In this document: positions 1 through 7,031 of the stretch, one piece after another
Numbering within the stretch: the first letter of the stretch is position 1
How the letters are laid out: every line of letters starts with the position of its first letter
DNA from: Cyanobacteria bacterium OH_PDB_112
GTDB lineage: Bacteria; Cyanobacteriota; Vampirovibrionia; Gastranaerophilales; CAJFVJ01
Assembly: GCA_023457295.1 (NCBI GenBank)
Contig: JAEWLZ010000059.1
Coordinates: 1 to 11,909, forward strand
Length of the DNA stretch: 11,909 bases
Direction: 5' to 3'
The notes under the pieces: model-generated
Databases searched by the model: none
What the model was told of the DNA's origin: nothing
What the model saw: only the letters and a program-made list of their open reading frames with translations
Made by a program: the position numbers and the translations under genes

Positions 1-1496
1 GATTGGTTTTGAGCAGTAATTTGTTCCAAACTTATATTTTTTGGGAGCTTGTAGGTGTTGCGAGTTATTTTTTAATAGGGTTTTGGTATAAAAAAAGTTC
101 TGCTTCAAAAGCGGCACAGAAGGCTTTTTTAGTTAATAGAATCGGGGATGTAGGACTTTTATTGGGTACGATAATTTTTCTTTATTTATCATACAATTTT
201 TGGTTTTATGAATCTGAGGTTTTGCTTGGGTTTGATAGTTTGAAACAAGCGGCTGAAGTTGCGGTTGTTTCTACCAGTGGATTAGGCTTTTTTGTTGTAG
301 GATTTCTTTTGTTTATGGGACCTATTGCAAAATCAGCACAGTTCCCTCTTCATATTTGGCTTCCTGATGCTATGGAAGCTCCAACGCCTGTCAGCGCTTT
401 AATTCACGCTGCAACTATGGTTGCTGCGGGTGTGTTTTTGACTGCAAGATTGTATCCTGTTTTTATTTTATCTTCGGGATTAATGCATTTTATTGCCTGG
501 ACAGGGGCTATTACAGCGGTTTTGGGAGCTACTGTGGCACTTGTTCAATATGATATTAAAAAGGCCCTTGCTTATTCAACTTGCAGTCAATTAGGTTTTA
601 TGATGCTTGCAATGGGAGTAGGAGCATATTCCGCAGGTATGTTTCATTTAATGACCCATGCTTATTTTAAAGCTCTTTTGTTTTTGTGCGCAGGTGCAGT
701 TATACATTCGCTTTCTCATCAGCAAGATATGCGTTATATGGGAGGGTTGCGTAAAAAAATGCCTGTGGTCGCTTATACATATTTGATTGGTTCGTTGTCT
801 ATGGCAGGTTTGTTTTTAAGCGGTTTTTCCTCTAAAGAAGAAATTCTTTCCGGAATTTTGGCAAGCGGAAATACAGCTTTGTTTGTCATGGCTCTTTTGA
901 CTTCGGGACTGAGTGCTTTTTATATTTTTCGGACATATTTTATGGTGTTTGAAGGTGAGTATAGAGGTTCGGGAGAAGTCGAAAAACCTTCGAAAATTCT
1001 TACAGTTCCTTTGATTATTTTTGCTATACCGTCAGCGCTTTTTGGCTTTATTTTTTCAAAAAGTTTTGATTCGTTTATAACTTTTGGCTATTATAGCGAA
1101 CATCATTTTCCGTTTTTACCTTTGATCTCTATATTTTTGGCAGGTTTTTCAGTTTGGTTGGCTTCGATTTTTTATTGGGATAAAAAGAAAATTATTGACC
1201 CTGAACTTATAAAAATACCTTTCGGATTTTTGTATAAGTTTTTTATAGAAAAATGGTTTATTGATAAATTTTATGAAGGATTTGTTTGTAAAATTTATAA
1301 AAAAATCTCATATTTATTGAATAAATTTGACAGATTTGTAATAGACACATTTTTTGATTTATCCGCCAAAAGTGTTTTTGCACCAGGCAGTTTATTGAAC
1401 TTGCTGCAAAATAAGTCGATAGGAGTTTATATTTTAACTTCGGTTATTTTTATTGTTATTTTAGGTGTTTTTGTAATTAGCTTTTTGAATTTTTGA
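1..1496 (+). CDS. nuoL: NADH-quinone oxidoreductase subunit L, 5'-truncated by the window
   Basis: This is a membrane pump subunit of respiratory complex I, related to Mrp-type cation antiporters. The frame is open from the left edge, and the TTG at position 3 is not a real start: the first residues already correspond to the mid-membrane helix with the conserved WE pair (E15 in the visible numbering). About 120-130 N-terminal residues of a roughly 610-650-residue protein are missing. The signature GPIAKSAQFPLHIWLPDAME is at 106-125, giving the pump lysine K110 and H117. H135 follows in SALIHAATM, H215, H219 and K223 in the FHLMTHAYFK segment, and K278 in FSSKEEIL. The C-terminus keeps a WFIDKFYEG motif, then an amphipathic stretch and a last transmembrane helix, as expected for the NuoL lateral arm. 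The TGA stop overlaps the ribosome site of nuoM. Identity is secure. Confidence 0.97.
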   Translation, partial: LVLSSNLFQTYIFWELVGVASYFLIGFWYKKSSASKAAQKAFLVNRIGDVGLLLGTIIFLYLSYNFWFYESEVLLGFDSLKQAAEVAVVSTSGLGFFVVGFLLFMGPIAKSAQFPLHIWLPDAMEAPTPVSALIHAATMVAAGVFLTARLYPVFILSSGLMHFIAWTGAITAVLGATVALVQYDIKKALAYSTCSQLGFMMLAMGVGAYSAGMFHLMTHAYFKALLFLCAGAVIHSLSHQQDMRYMGGLRKKMPVVAYTYLIGSLSMAGLFLSGFSSKEEILSGILASGNTALFVMALLTSGLSAFYIFRTYFMVFEGEYRGSGEVEKPSKILTVPLIIFAIPSALFGFIFSKSFDSFITFGYYSEHHFPFLPLISIFLAGFSVWLASIFYWDKKKIIDPELIKIPFGFLYKFFIEKWFIDKFYEGFVCKIYKKISYLLNKFDRFVIDTFFDLSAKSVFAPGSLLNLLQNKSIGVYILTSVIFIVILGVFVISFLNF

Positions 1497-1504
1497 GGTA
1501 AAAG

Positions 1505-2989
1505 ATGAATTTATTATCATTACTTATATTATTAATAATTCCCTTAATTTCGGCGCTGTCGATAGTTCTTTTTTTTGATAAAGAATCGACAATACGCAGG
1601 GCATCAAAACTTTTAGCGTTTTTACATTTTGTTTATTCAATATTTTTTATTTTATATTTAGATCCTACCGTTGGTACATCACAAGTTGTACAGGAAATAG
1701 AGTGGCTTCGACCTATCGGGATAAATTTTTCTTTGGCAATAGACGGTGTTTCACTTGTTATGGTTATTTTGACTACTTTTATTACGCTTATGGCAATAAT
1801 TGCAAGTAAAGATGTAATAAAAGATAAGCATAAGTTTTATTATCCTTTGGTTTTTTTATTGGAATTTGCTGTTTTAGGCGTTTTTCTAGCCAGAGATTTG
1901 TTCTTGTTTTTTCTTTTTTGGGAGTTGGAACTTATTCCGATGTATTTTCTTATTTCTCTTTGGGGAACGGGACGTCCCAAGTATTCGGCTATGAAGTTTG
2001 TGCTTTATACATTTTTTGGAAGTTTGTTTATGCTTGCGGCAATTTTGGCGGTTTATTATTGTCATTTTATTCAAACAGGAACACTTACCATGGATATGGG
2101 CTTGCTAAGTTTATATAATGGATATCCAGCATTTTTACAGTTTTTTGCTTTTATTGGATTTTTTATAGCGTTTGCGGTTAAATTCCCGATAGTTCCTTTG
2201 CATAATTGGCTTCCTGATGCTCACGTTGACGCACCGACACCGATAAGTATGCTTCTTGCGGGTATTTTGCTTAAAATGGGAGCTTATGGTCTTATTCGTA
2301 TAAATATGTATTTCTTTCCTGCGGTGTTTAATTTTTTTGCTCCGATAATTTTTGTTATGGGAATAGTTAATATTATTTATGCCGCAATGATTGCATATGC
2401 GCAGAATGATTTAAAGAAAATTATTGCATACAGTAGTATAAGTCATATGGGAATTGTGCTTGTAGGACTTTGCGCAATGAATTCAATAGGTGTTTCTGGT
2501 GCTGTAATGCAAATGCTTGCGCATGGGCTTATTTCCGCCGGGCTATTCTTTATAGTGGGTGTTATTTATTTGCGTACAAAAACTCGTGATATAACAAAGC
2601 TTGGAGGTTTGGCTCAAAAAATACCTGTTGTATATTATTTTTCAATGCTTTTGGCTCTTGCAAGCATTGGCTTGCCCGGGCTTGTAGGATTTGTTGCAGA
2701 AGCGCTTTGTTTTTACGGGGCAGCTATTTCAGATGCTTTTGGTTTAATACGGATTTTTGCAGGAGTAGCATTATTGGGAGCTATTTTGGGAGCGGTTTAT
2801 ATTACGTCTTTAATTAAGAAAGTTTTTTGCGGAGTTATGCTTGATGATTATAATGAAATCGAAAATATAAAACCGCATGAATTGATTGTTTTACTTTCTT
2901 TGGCAATTTTGACGGTTATTTTCGGCGCGTTTCCTAATTATGTAGTAAGTATTTTTTCTTTGCCGATAGACAGTCTTTTTAGTATATAG
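1505..2989 (+). CDS. nuoM: NADH-quinone oxidoreductase subunit M
   Basis: This is the second antiporter-like proton-pumping subunit of complex I, a polytopic inner-membrane protein. At 494 residues it is close to the usual 490-510. Conserved charged residues are present: the helix-5 glutamate in FWELELIPMYF (E140/E142), the pump lysine K226 in AVKFPIVPLHNWLPDAH, K257 in LLKMGAYGLIR, K304/K305 in NDLKKIIAYSS, and E399 in GLPGLVGFVAEA, at the place of the essential glutamate near the C-terminal channel. The ATG start is supported by GAGG at 1495-1498, which overlaps the nuoL stop, with six bases of spacing. The gap to nuoL is eight bases and to nuoN eleven, so the three genes are almost certainly translated from one mRNA. 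The order nuoL-nuoM-nuoN is the standard one. Confidence 0.97.
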   Translation: MNLLSLLILLIIPLISALSIVLFFDKESTIRRASKLLAFLHFVYSIFFILYLDPTVGTSQVVQEIEWLRPIGINFSLAIDGVSLVMVILTTFITLMAIIASKDVIKDKHKFYYPLVFLLEFAVLGVFLARDLFLFFLFWELELIPMYFLISLWGTGRPKYSAMKFVLYTFFGSLFMLAAILAVYYCHFIQTGTLTMDMGLLSLYNGYPAFLQFFAFIGFFIAFAVKFPIVPLHNWLPDAHVDAPTPISMLLAGILLKMGAYGLIRINMYFFPAVFNFFAPIIFVMGIVNIIYAAMIAYAQNDLKKIIAYSSISHMGIVLVGLCAMNSIGVSGAVMQMLAHGLISAGLFFIVGVIYLRTKTRDITKLGGLAQKIPVVYYFSMLLALASIGLPGLVGFVAEALCFYGAAISDAFGLIRIFAGVALLGAILGAVYITSLIKKVFCGVMLDDYNEIENIKPHELIVLLSLAILTVIFGAFPNYVVSIFSLPIDSLFSI

Positions 2990-3000
2990 GAGCTTAATAA

Positions 3001-4509
3001 ATGGAATTTTTAGCAGATATAAAAAATTTGATGTTACCGGAAATGACACTTTTTATAGGTGTTTTGGTGTTATGCGGTTTGGCATTTTTTCCTGAAAATA
3101 TCAAAAAAAATTCGCTTCAAATTTCGATTGTATTTCTAGGATTATCTTTGTGGCTTTGTATGCAGCTAGATGCGGATACTGTTATTATGGCTTTTGGAGG
3201 AAGTTTTTTAATAAGTAAATTTACGGTATTTTTTAAAGAACTTTTATTGATAGGAAGTATTTTTACAGTATTTTTGAGCGATAAATATATAAAAAACAAG
3301 CAAGAAACATCTTCTCCGGAATTTTTTATGCTTTTGCTGACTGCCACATTAGGCGGTGTAATGCTTATTTCTGCGAGAGATTTTATTATTATGTTTGTTT
3401 CGATAGAGTTGTTGAGTATTTCAAGTTATATTTTGAGCGGTTTTGTACGTGAAAAAAAATCGACTCAAGCTGTTTTAAAATATCTTATTACAGGAGCAGT
3501 GGCTACAACTGTTATGCTTTTCGGGGTTTCAATTTTGTATGCTCTATCGGGAAGTTTACGTTTTGATGTGATTTGTGCTGTTCTAAAAAGTAGTCAAATT
3601 TTTAGCATTTCAGTTTTTGCTGGCATTTTTATTGTTAGCGGGTTGTGTTTTAAGCTTGCCGCTGTACCTTTTTACAACTGGGCATCAGAAGTTTATGAAA
3701 ATGCTCCGCTTTCTATTGCGGCATTTTTATCTACTGTATCAAAGATAGCGGGTTTTGCCATAATAATAAGGTTGATTGCCGAGGTTTTTAAAGGGATTTG
3801 GGCGTTATATCTTGTTGTTGGATTGATAGCTCTTATTACAATGAGTTTTGGCAATCTTTTAGCTCTTTGTGAAAATAATTTAAAAAAAATTATGGCGTAC
3901 AGTTCTATTGCTCAAGGCGGATATATTTTGTCTGTTTTAGCTTTGGTATCGCCTTTAGGACTTTCGGCGGCAATATTTTACATAATGACGTATTTGTTTA
4001 TGAATTTTACTGCTTGGAGTTGCATTGAAACAATAGATAATTGTGAAGAATTGACTTTGGCGGATCTGGAAGGTTTTGCTTATAAAAGACCTTATCTGGC
4101 TACCGGAATGGTGTTTGCTTTTGCGTCTCTTGCGGGGTTACCTGTTTTTGTCGGATTTTTTAGCAAGTTTTACCTATTTCAGGCGATATCTTTTGCAGGC
4201 TTTTTGCTTTATCCGTTTTTATTTGTTTTGCTTTTAAATACACTTTTGGCTTTATTTTATTACCTTCGTATTATCAAAGTTATGTTTGATGAAGAAAAAG
4301 AATTTGATCGTCCTGTGTTTTTGAGTAAAAAACTCGGAGCTTTAATTCTTTTTACTTCGATTTTTGTTCTTATTTCTGGGATTTGTTCATCGCCTTTGAT
4401 ATCATATTCACAAAAAATCGCACAGAGTCAAATACCTGCGGAAATTAAGTATGAACAAATTAAAGGGACTTTCTTTGATAATCCTCAGCCTATGGAGAGT
4501 GAGGACTAA
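3001..4509 (+). CDS. nuoN: NADH-quinone oxidoreductase subunit N
   Basis: This is the third antiporter-like subunit of complex I, 502 residues, usually the last gene of the nuo operon. It follows nuoM after eleven bases, with AGGAG at 2988-2992 overlapping the nuoM stop and eight bases before the ATG. The helix-5 glutamate (E136 in VSIELLSISSY), the pump lysines K218 and K248, K295/K296 in NNLKKIMAYSS, and K389 in FVGFFSKFYLFQ are all present. The broken-helix motif reads VPFYNWASEVYENAP (222-236), while most NuoN proteins have the pattern VPFHxWxPDVYxGAP. The His, Pro, Asp and Gly are thus replaced by Tyr, Ser, Glu and Asn, although the pump lysines remain. The TAA stop overlaps by four bases the stop of the gene on the opposite strand. 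No further nuo gene follows, so the operon ends here. Confidence 0.96.
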   Translation: MEFLADIKNLMLPEMTLFIGVLVLCGLAFFPENIKKNSLQISIVFLGLSLWLCMQLDADTVIMAFGGSFLISKFTVFFKELLLIGSIFTVFLSDKYIKNKQETSSPEFFMLLLTATLGGVMLISARDFIIMFVSIELLSISSYILSGFVREKKSTQAVLKYLITGAVATTVMLFGVSILYALSGSLRFDVICAVLKSSQIFSISVFAGIFIVSGLCFKLAAVPFYNWASEVYENAPLSIAAFLSTVSKIAGFAIIIRLIAEVFKGIWALYLVVGLIALITMSFGNLLALCENNLKKIMAYSSIAQGGYILSVLALVSPLGLSAAIFYIMTYLFMNFTAWSCIETIDNCEELTLADLEGFAYKRPYLATGMVFAFASLAGLPVFVGFFSKFYLFQAISFAGFLLYPFLFVLLLNTLLALFYYLRIIKVMFDEEKEFDRPVFLSKKLGALILFTSIFVLISGICSSPLISYSQKIAQSQIPAEIKYEQIKGTFFDNPQPMESED

Positions 4510-4922
4510 ACTAACAAACTTCCGTTAGCTTGAAGTGGTTTTATTTTAGCCATGTATTTTGTATTTCTTCTTTTAATATTATAGGAGACAAGCTCTAAAA
4601 ACCAAGTGTCAGGAATGATTTTTTGTAAAAGTTGGGCAAATATACCGGGAGTTTCCATTCTTCCTGTTGCTTTGTTTTCAAAAACCGGTTTTAACCTATT
4701 TTTTTGGTCAAAATCAATATGCAAGTCACCGAGCCTAACATTTTTTTGGTTATTAATTACCAGATCAAGAGTATCTCGCATTTCCAGCATTTCTTTTAAG
4801 GATTTTCTCTCACAAGCTTGCGCCATTCTTTGTTGGAAATCTTTTCTGAATTTTGCCGCCATACCAAAGTTTTGTCTTGATTGAGTTTTTTTTATATTTT
4901 GAATCATTTTCTTACTTCTCAT
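4506..4922 (-). CDS. hypothetical protein, 138 residues, basic and cytosolic-looking
   Basis: I do not recognise this family. The product has no signal peptide or membrane helix. It is rich in Lys, Arg, Gln and Met. The N-terminal third (about 15-55) looks strongly helical, with an alternating charged pattern around KSLKEMLEMRD. The middle (60-75) reads like a short beta segment, and the C-terminus ends in a basic stretch, NIKRRNTKYMAKIKP. An opposite-strand frame of 92 codons at 4606-4884 is shorter and lacks support, so I take the minus strand as coding; its stop overlaps the nuoN stop exactly as at the other convergent junctions here. The first ATG (4920-4922) has no Shine-Dalgarno. An ATG five codons later (4905-4907) has GAGAAG at 4915-4920, seven bases upstream, and may be the true start, giving 133 residues. 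It lies 136 bases downstream of the secreted-protein gene on the same strand. Confidence 0.6.
   Translation of the reverse strand: MRSKKMIQNIKKTQSRQNFGMAAKFRKDFQQRMAQACERKSLKEMLEMRDTLDLVINNQKNVRLGDLHIDFDQKNRLKPVFENKATGRMETPGIFAQLLQKIIPDTWFLELVSYNIKRRNTKYMAKIKPLQANGSLLV
4915..4920 (-). promoter_or_regulatory. Shine-Dalgarno-like GAGAAG favouring the internal start of the 138-residue gene
   Basis: On the minus strand GAGAAG lies inside the first codons of the longest frame and seven bases upstream of the in-frame ATG at 4905-4907. The outer ATG at 4920-4922 is preceded only by A-rich sequence. This suggests initiation at the inner ATG, but the match is only partial, so both starts remain possible. 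Confidence 0.35.
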
Positions 4923-4988
4923 TTGTGTTTTTTAATAACTGTTTTAAGTTTGAAAAAAAAAATAGTTGCATGCCAAAAAAAACACAAA
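4922..4988. repeat. 12-bp inverted repeat upstream of the 138-residue gene
   Basis: The left arm TTTGTGTTTTTT (4922-4933) is perfectly complementary to the right arm AAAAAACACAAA (4977-4988), with 43 bases between them. A second, 8-bp pair, ACTGTTTT (4938-4945) with AAAACAGT (4986-4993), shares three bases with the right arm, so the two pairings could compete in RNA. In minus-strand RNA the A-rich arm ends on the first base of the outer ATG, so the structure would cover the translation start. The repeat is AT-rich and arms this long can arise by chance in such sequence. Confidence 0.4.
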
Positions 4989-5058
4989 ACAGTGTATAAT
5001 CCTTATTGTATTTGTTTTTTGGGGGATTGAAATTATTTTTTATATTTCTTAATAATCA

Positions 5059-5904
5059 TTAGTCAATAGCGATTTTTAAAACCTGATTTGATAAATTTGT
5101 AATGACGGCAAAGTTCCCGTAATCATAGACTATTTGGTCTTTTTGAGAAGTTATTTTGGAGCAGTTGCCATATATTGATTTTATCTGATTAAAATTCAAA
5201 TTTTGCGGGTAAAGTACAAGAAATTTGAGTAATCCGTCGTTAAAAATCAATTCTGCTTTTTGATATTTTTTTATAATATTGCCGTTTATTGTATATGTTT
5301 TTGAGCCGTCAGGGTTGAATTTAGGATAAACTGATTCGTAATAATCTCCAAAAGCTTCTTCTGGATAGCTTTTGGGTATGAAATTTTTTATTTGGTTCAA
5401 ACTGTTTATATCAGGAAGTTCTTGATCAAAATTGGTCAATTCATCAGGAAGTTTTGGATTTTCGAATATAGAAACACTGTAAAAATATTGTTGTTGCTTG
5501 TCGACTGAAAAATTAAAATACTCGTAATTATAGTAGTTGTAAGTATTGTTATATTCATAATTGACTTCGGTCGCAGTTCCGTAGCGGGAAAGAATTTTGT
5601 CGATGCTTTGTTTCTCTTTAAGTATAAATTCTATCCACTCTAAAAGATTTTGATTGAAGCCTATCCTTATTTCTGAGTAATTACCGTATTTGGGTTTATA
5701 GCTTAATATGGTGCTTCCGTCATCCAATTTTACGGGAGTGAATTTAGGATATTTTTCTCTTACATTTTCAAGAGTTGATTTTTTGAAGTAAATATTATCA
5801 AAGCTCTCTGTCGGGATGTTCATATAATCAAAATTAGGATTAAGATCCGCCCATGCAAAAGGAGAAACAAACATAAAAATTATAAGTGCAAATATTTTTT
5901 TCAT
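5059..5904 (-). CDS. secreted protein with an internally duplicated domain, function unknown
   Basis: This 281-residue protein belongs to no family I recognise. It starts with a clear signal peptide: MKK, a hydrophobic core to about residue 16, and a likely cleavage after A19 (AWA|D). The mature part consists of two diverged copies of one domain of about 100-130 residues. Landmarks in copy 1 are YPKFTP (52-57), a DGS, an IGFNQNLL segment ending at 87-88, RYG (107-109) and NYEYFNFSV (126-134). In copy 2 they are YPKFNP (193-198), DGS (199-201), IFNDGLL (220-226), IYG (244-246) and VYDYGNFAV (259-267). Copy 1 carries a Tyr/Asn-rich insert at 115-127. No catalytic motif is visible, and the strand-rich pattern suggests a periplasmic or surface binding module. 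It has its own extended -10 promoter overlapping the ispG stop, and no good Shine-Dalgarno site. Confidence 0.8.
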   Translation of the reverse strand: MKKIFALIIFMFVSPFAWADLNPNFDYMNIPTESFDNIYFKKSTLENVREKYPKFTPVKLDDGSTILSYKPKYGNYSEIRIGFNQNLLEWIEFILKEKQSIDKILSRYGTATEVNYEYNNTYNYYNYEYFNFSVDKQQQYFYSVSIFENPKLPDELTNFDQELPDINSLNQIKNFIPKSYPEEAFGDYYESVYPKFNPDGSKTYTINGNIIKKYQKAELIFNDGLLKFLVLYPQNLNFNQIKSIYGNCSKITSQKDQIVYDYGNFAVITNLSNQVLKIAID

Positions 5905-5929
5905 AAGACAATGATACTGAGTTTTGTTA

Positions 5930-5938
5930 ATTATAGCA
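5930..5938 (-). promoter_or_regulatory. extended -10 promoter for the secreted-protein gene, overlapping the ispG stop codon
   Basis: On the minus strand the sequence TGCTATAAT is a perfect extended -10 element (TG, one base, TATAAT). It overlaps the ispG stop codon at 5931-5933. The -35 region is poor, as is typical for extended -10 promoters. A transcript starting about seven bases downstream would have a leader of roughly 20 bases before the ATG at 5902-5904. The gene could therefore be expressed separately from ispG. Confidence 0.5.
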
Positions 5939-6977
5939 AGGATTCAAATTCTTTCATAAATTCCGAAACAAGTTCTTTTTCTGATACGGTCTTTATGACC
6001 TCACCTTTTTTGAAGATAATGCCGTGTTTTTTGCCGCAGGCTATTCCTATATCTGCCGCTTTTGCTTCTCCTGGTCCGTTCACCGCACAACCCATAACGG
6101 CAACGGTGAGATTTTCTTTTACGTTAGCTGTTAATCTTTGAATTTCATCGGCAATGGGAATTATATTTATTTTGCATCTTCCGCAAGTGGGACATGATAC
6201 AAAATTTACACCTTCTTTTCTTATTTCAAGTGCTCGGAGAATTTCATACCCGGCAAGGACTTCTTCGACAGGGTCTGCGGTTAAAGATACCCGCAAAGTA
6301 TCACCTATGCCTTTTAAAAGAAGCGGAGCAAGCCCGCAGGCTGATTTTATCAGTCCGCATTTCATTGTTCCTGCCTCTGTTACTCCAAGATGCAGCGGAT
6401 AGCTGACTTTTTTGGACATTCTTTTGTATGCCGCTATCATTGTTGTGACATCTGAGGATTTTAGTGAAATTTTGATATTGTCAAATTTCATTTTTTCAAG
6501 AGTTCTGACTTGACGCAAAGCACTTTCGACCATGGCTTTTTCAAGCGGAAGATGTGCAAATTCTCTTTCTAAAGAGCCTCCGTTTATGCCTATTCTTATA
6601 GGTATTTTTGCCAAATTTGCGGCTTTTGCCACTTCTTTAACATTTTCGATTTTACCTATATTTCCGGGGTTTATTCTGAGCGCGTCTATGCCTTGGTCTA
6701 TTACTTTTAAGGCTAGTTTGTGGTCAAAATGTATATCTGCAATAAGCGGAATATTAATTTGGCTTTTGATTTCGGCAACATTGTTTGCTGCTGCTTCATC
6801 CAAAATAGCAATTCTTACAAGTTCGCACCTTACAGCTTCAAGACTTTTTATTTGTTTAACGGTAGCTTCAATGTCATGCGTATCTGCCGTGCACATTGAT
6901 TGCACGCTTATAGGTGCAAACCCACCTATTTTTACATTACCGATTTGAATTTGTTTTGTTTTTTTTCTTTTAATCAT
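5931..6977 (-). CDS. ispG: 4-hydroxy-3-methylbut-2-enyl diphosphate synthase
   Basis: IspG (GcpE) is a cytosolic [4Fe-4S] enzyme of the MEP isoprenoid pathway. It reductively opens the cyclic diphosphate MEcPP to HMBPP, using ferredoxin or flavodoxin electrons. The 348-residue length fits the short bacterial form rather than the roughly 400-residue form of cyanobacteria. The TIM-barrel part shows SVQSMCTADTHDIEAT (24-39), ADIHFDHKLAL (80-90), ALRINPGNIG (99-108), and HLGVTEAGTMK (196-206). The C-terminal cluster domain supplies C262 and C265 in SCPTCGRC, C297 in MGCAVNGPGEA, and E304 as the fourth ligand; C268 is an extra cysteine. The ATG start is supported by AAAGGA at 6986-6991, eight bases upstream. 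The gene is divergent from the phosphoesterase across 54 bases and lies 26 bases upstream of the secreted-protein gene. Confidence 0.97.
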   Translation of the reverse strand: MIKRKKTKQIQIGNVKIGGFAPISVQSMCTADTHDIEATVKQIKSLEAVRCELVRIAILDEAAANNVAEIKSQINIPLIADIHFDHKLALKVIDQGIDALRINPGNIGKIENVKEVAKAANLAKIPIRIGINGGSLEREFAHLPLEKAMVESALRQVRTLEKMKFDNIKISLKSSDVTTMIAAYKRMSKKVSYPLHLGVTEAGTMKCGLIKSACGLAPLLLKGIGDTLRVSLTADPVEEVLAGYEILRALEIRKEGVNFVSCPTCGRCKINIIPIADEIQRLTANVKENLTVAVMGCAVNGPGEAKAADIGIACGKKHGIIFKKGEVIKTVSEKELVSEFMKEFESLL

Positions 6978-6990
6978 GTGCCAAATCCTT

Positions 6991-7003
6991 TATAATGATT
7001 TTA
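6991..7003. promoter_or_regulatory. possible divergent -10 elements between ispG and the phosphoesterase gene
   Basis: A plus-strand TATAAT at 6991-6996 would start a transcript about 30 bases before the phosphoesterase ATG. On the minus strand TGATAAAAT at 6998-7006 resembles an extended -10 for ispG. Neither has a recognisable -35 element. The 54-base intergenic region must hold both promoters, so they would overlap. In AT-rich sequence such matches are common, so this is tentative. Confidence 0.3.
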
Positions 7004-7031
7004 TCATGAAGAAAAATAGCGAGGGGATTTT

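Noticed and set aside
4606..4884. Plus-strand 92-codon frame opposite the 138-residue gene.
   Set aside because: It is shorter, lacks a Shine-Dalgarno, and the minus-strand frame ends exactly on the nuoN stop like the other convergent genes here.
4979..4996. Minus-strand ACAC...GTGT followed by a T-run, considered as a terminator of the secreted-protein gene.
   Set aside because: The stem is only four base pairs; it is too weak to call a terminator, although some termination there cannot be excluded.
4966..5000. Plus-strand TATAAT at 4995-5000 with TTGCAT at 4966-4971, suggesting a promoter for a small or antisense RNA.
   Set aside because: The spacer is 23 bases, no correct extended -10 is present, and nothing recognisable lies downstream except the antisense of the secreted-protein gene.
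5021..5062. Tiny plus-strand frame TTG...TAG of eleven codons after GGGGGA.
   Set aside because: The ribosome-like site abuts the start codon with no spacing, and the peptide is too short to judge.
6532..6948. Long plus-strand open frame opposite ispG.
   Set aside because: It is a shadow of ispG: the minus-strand frame carries all catalytic motifs, and the plus-strand translation shows no family signature.
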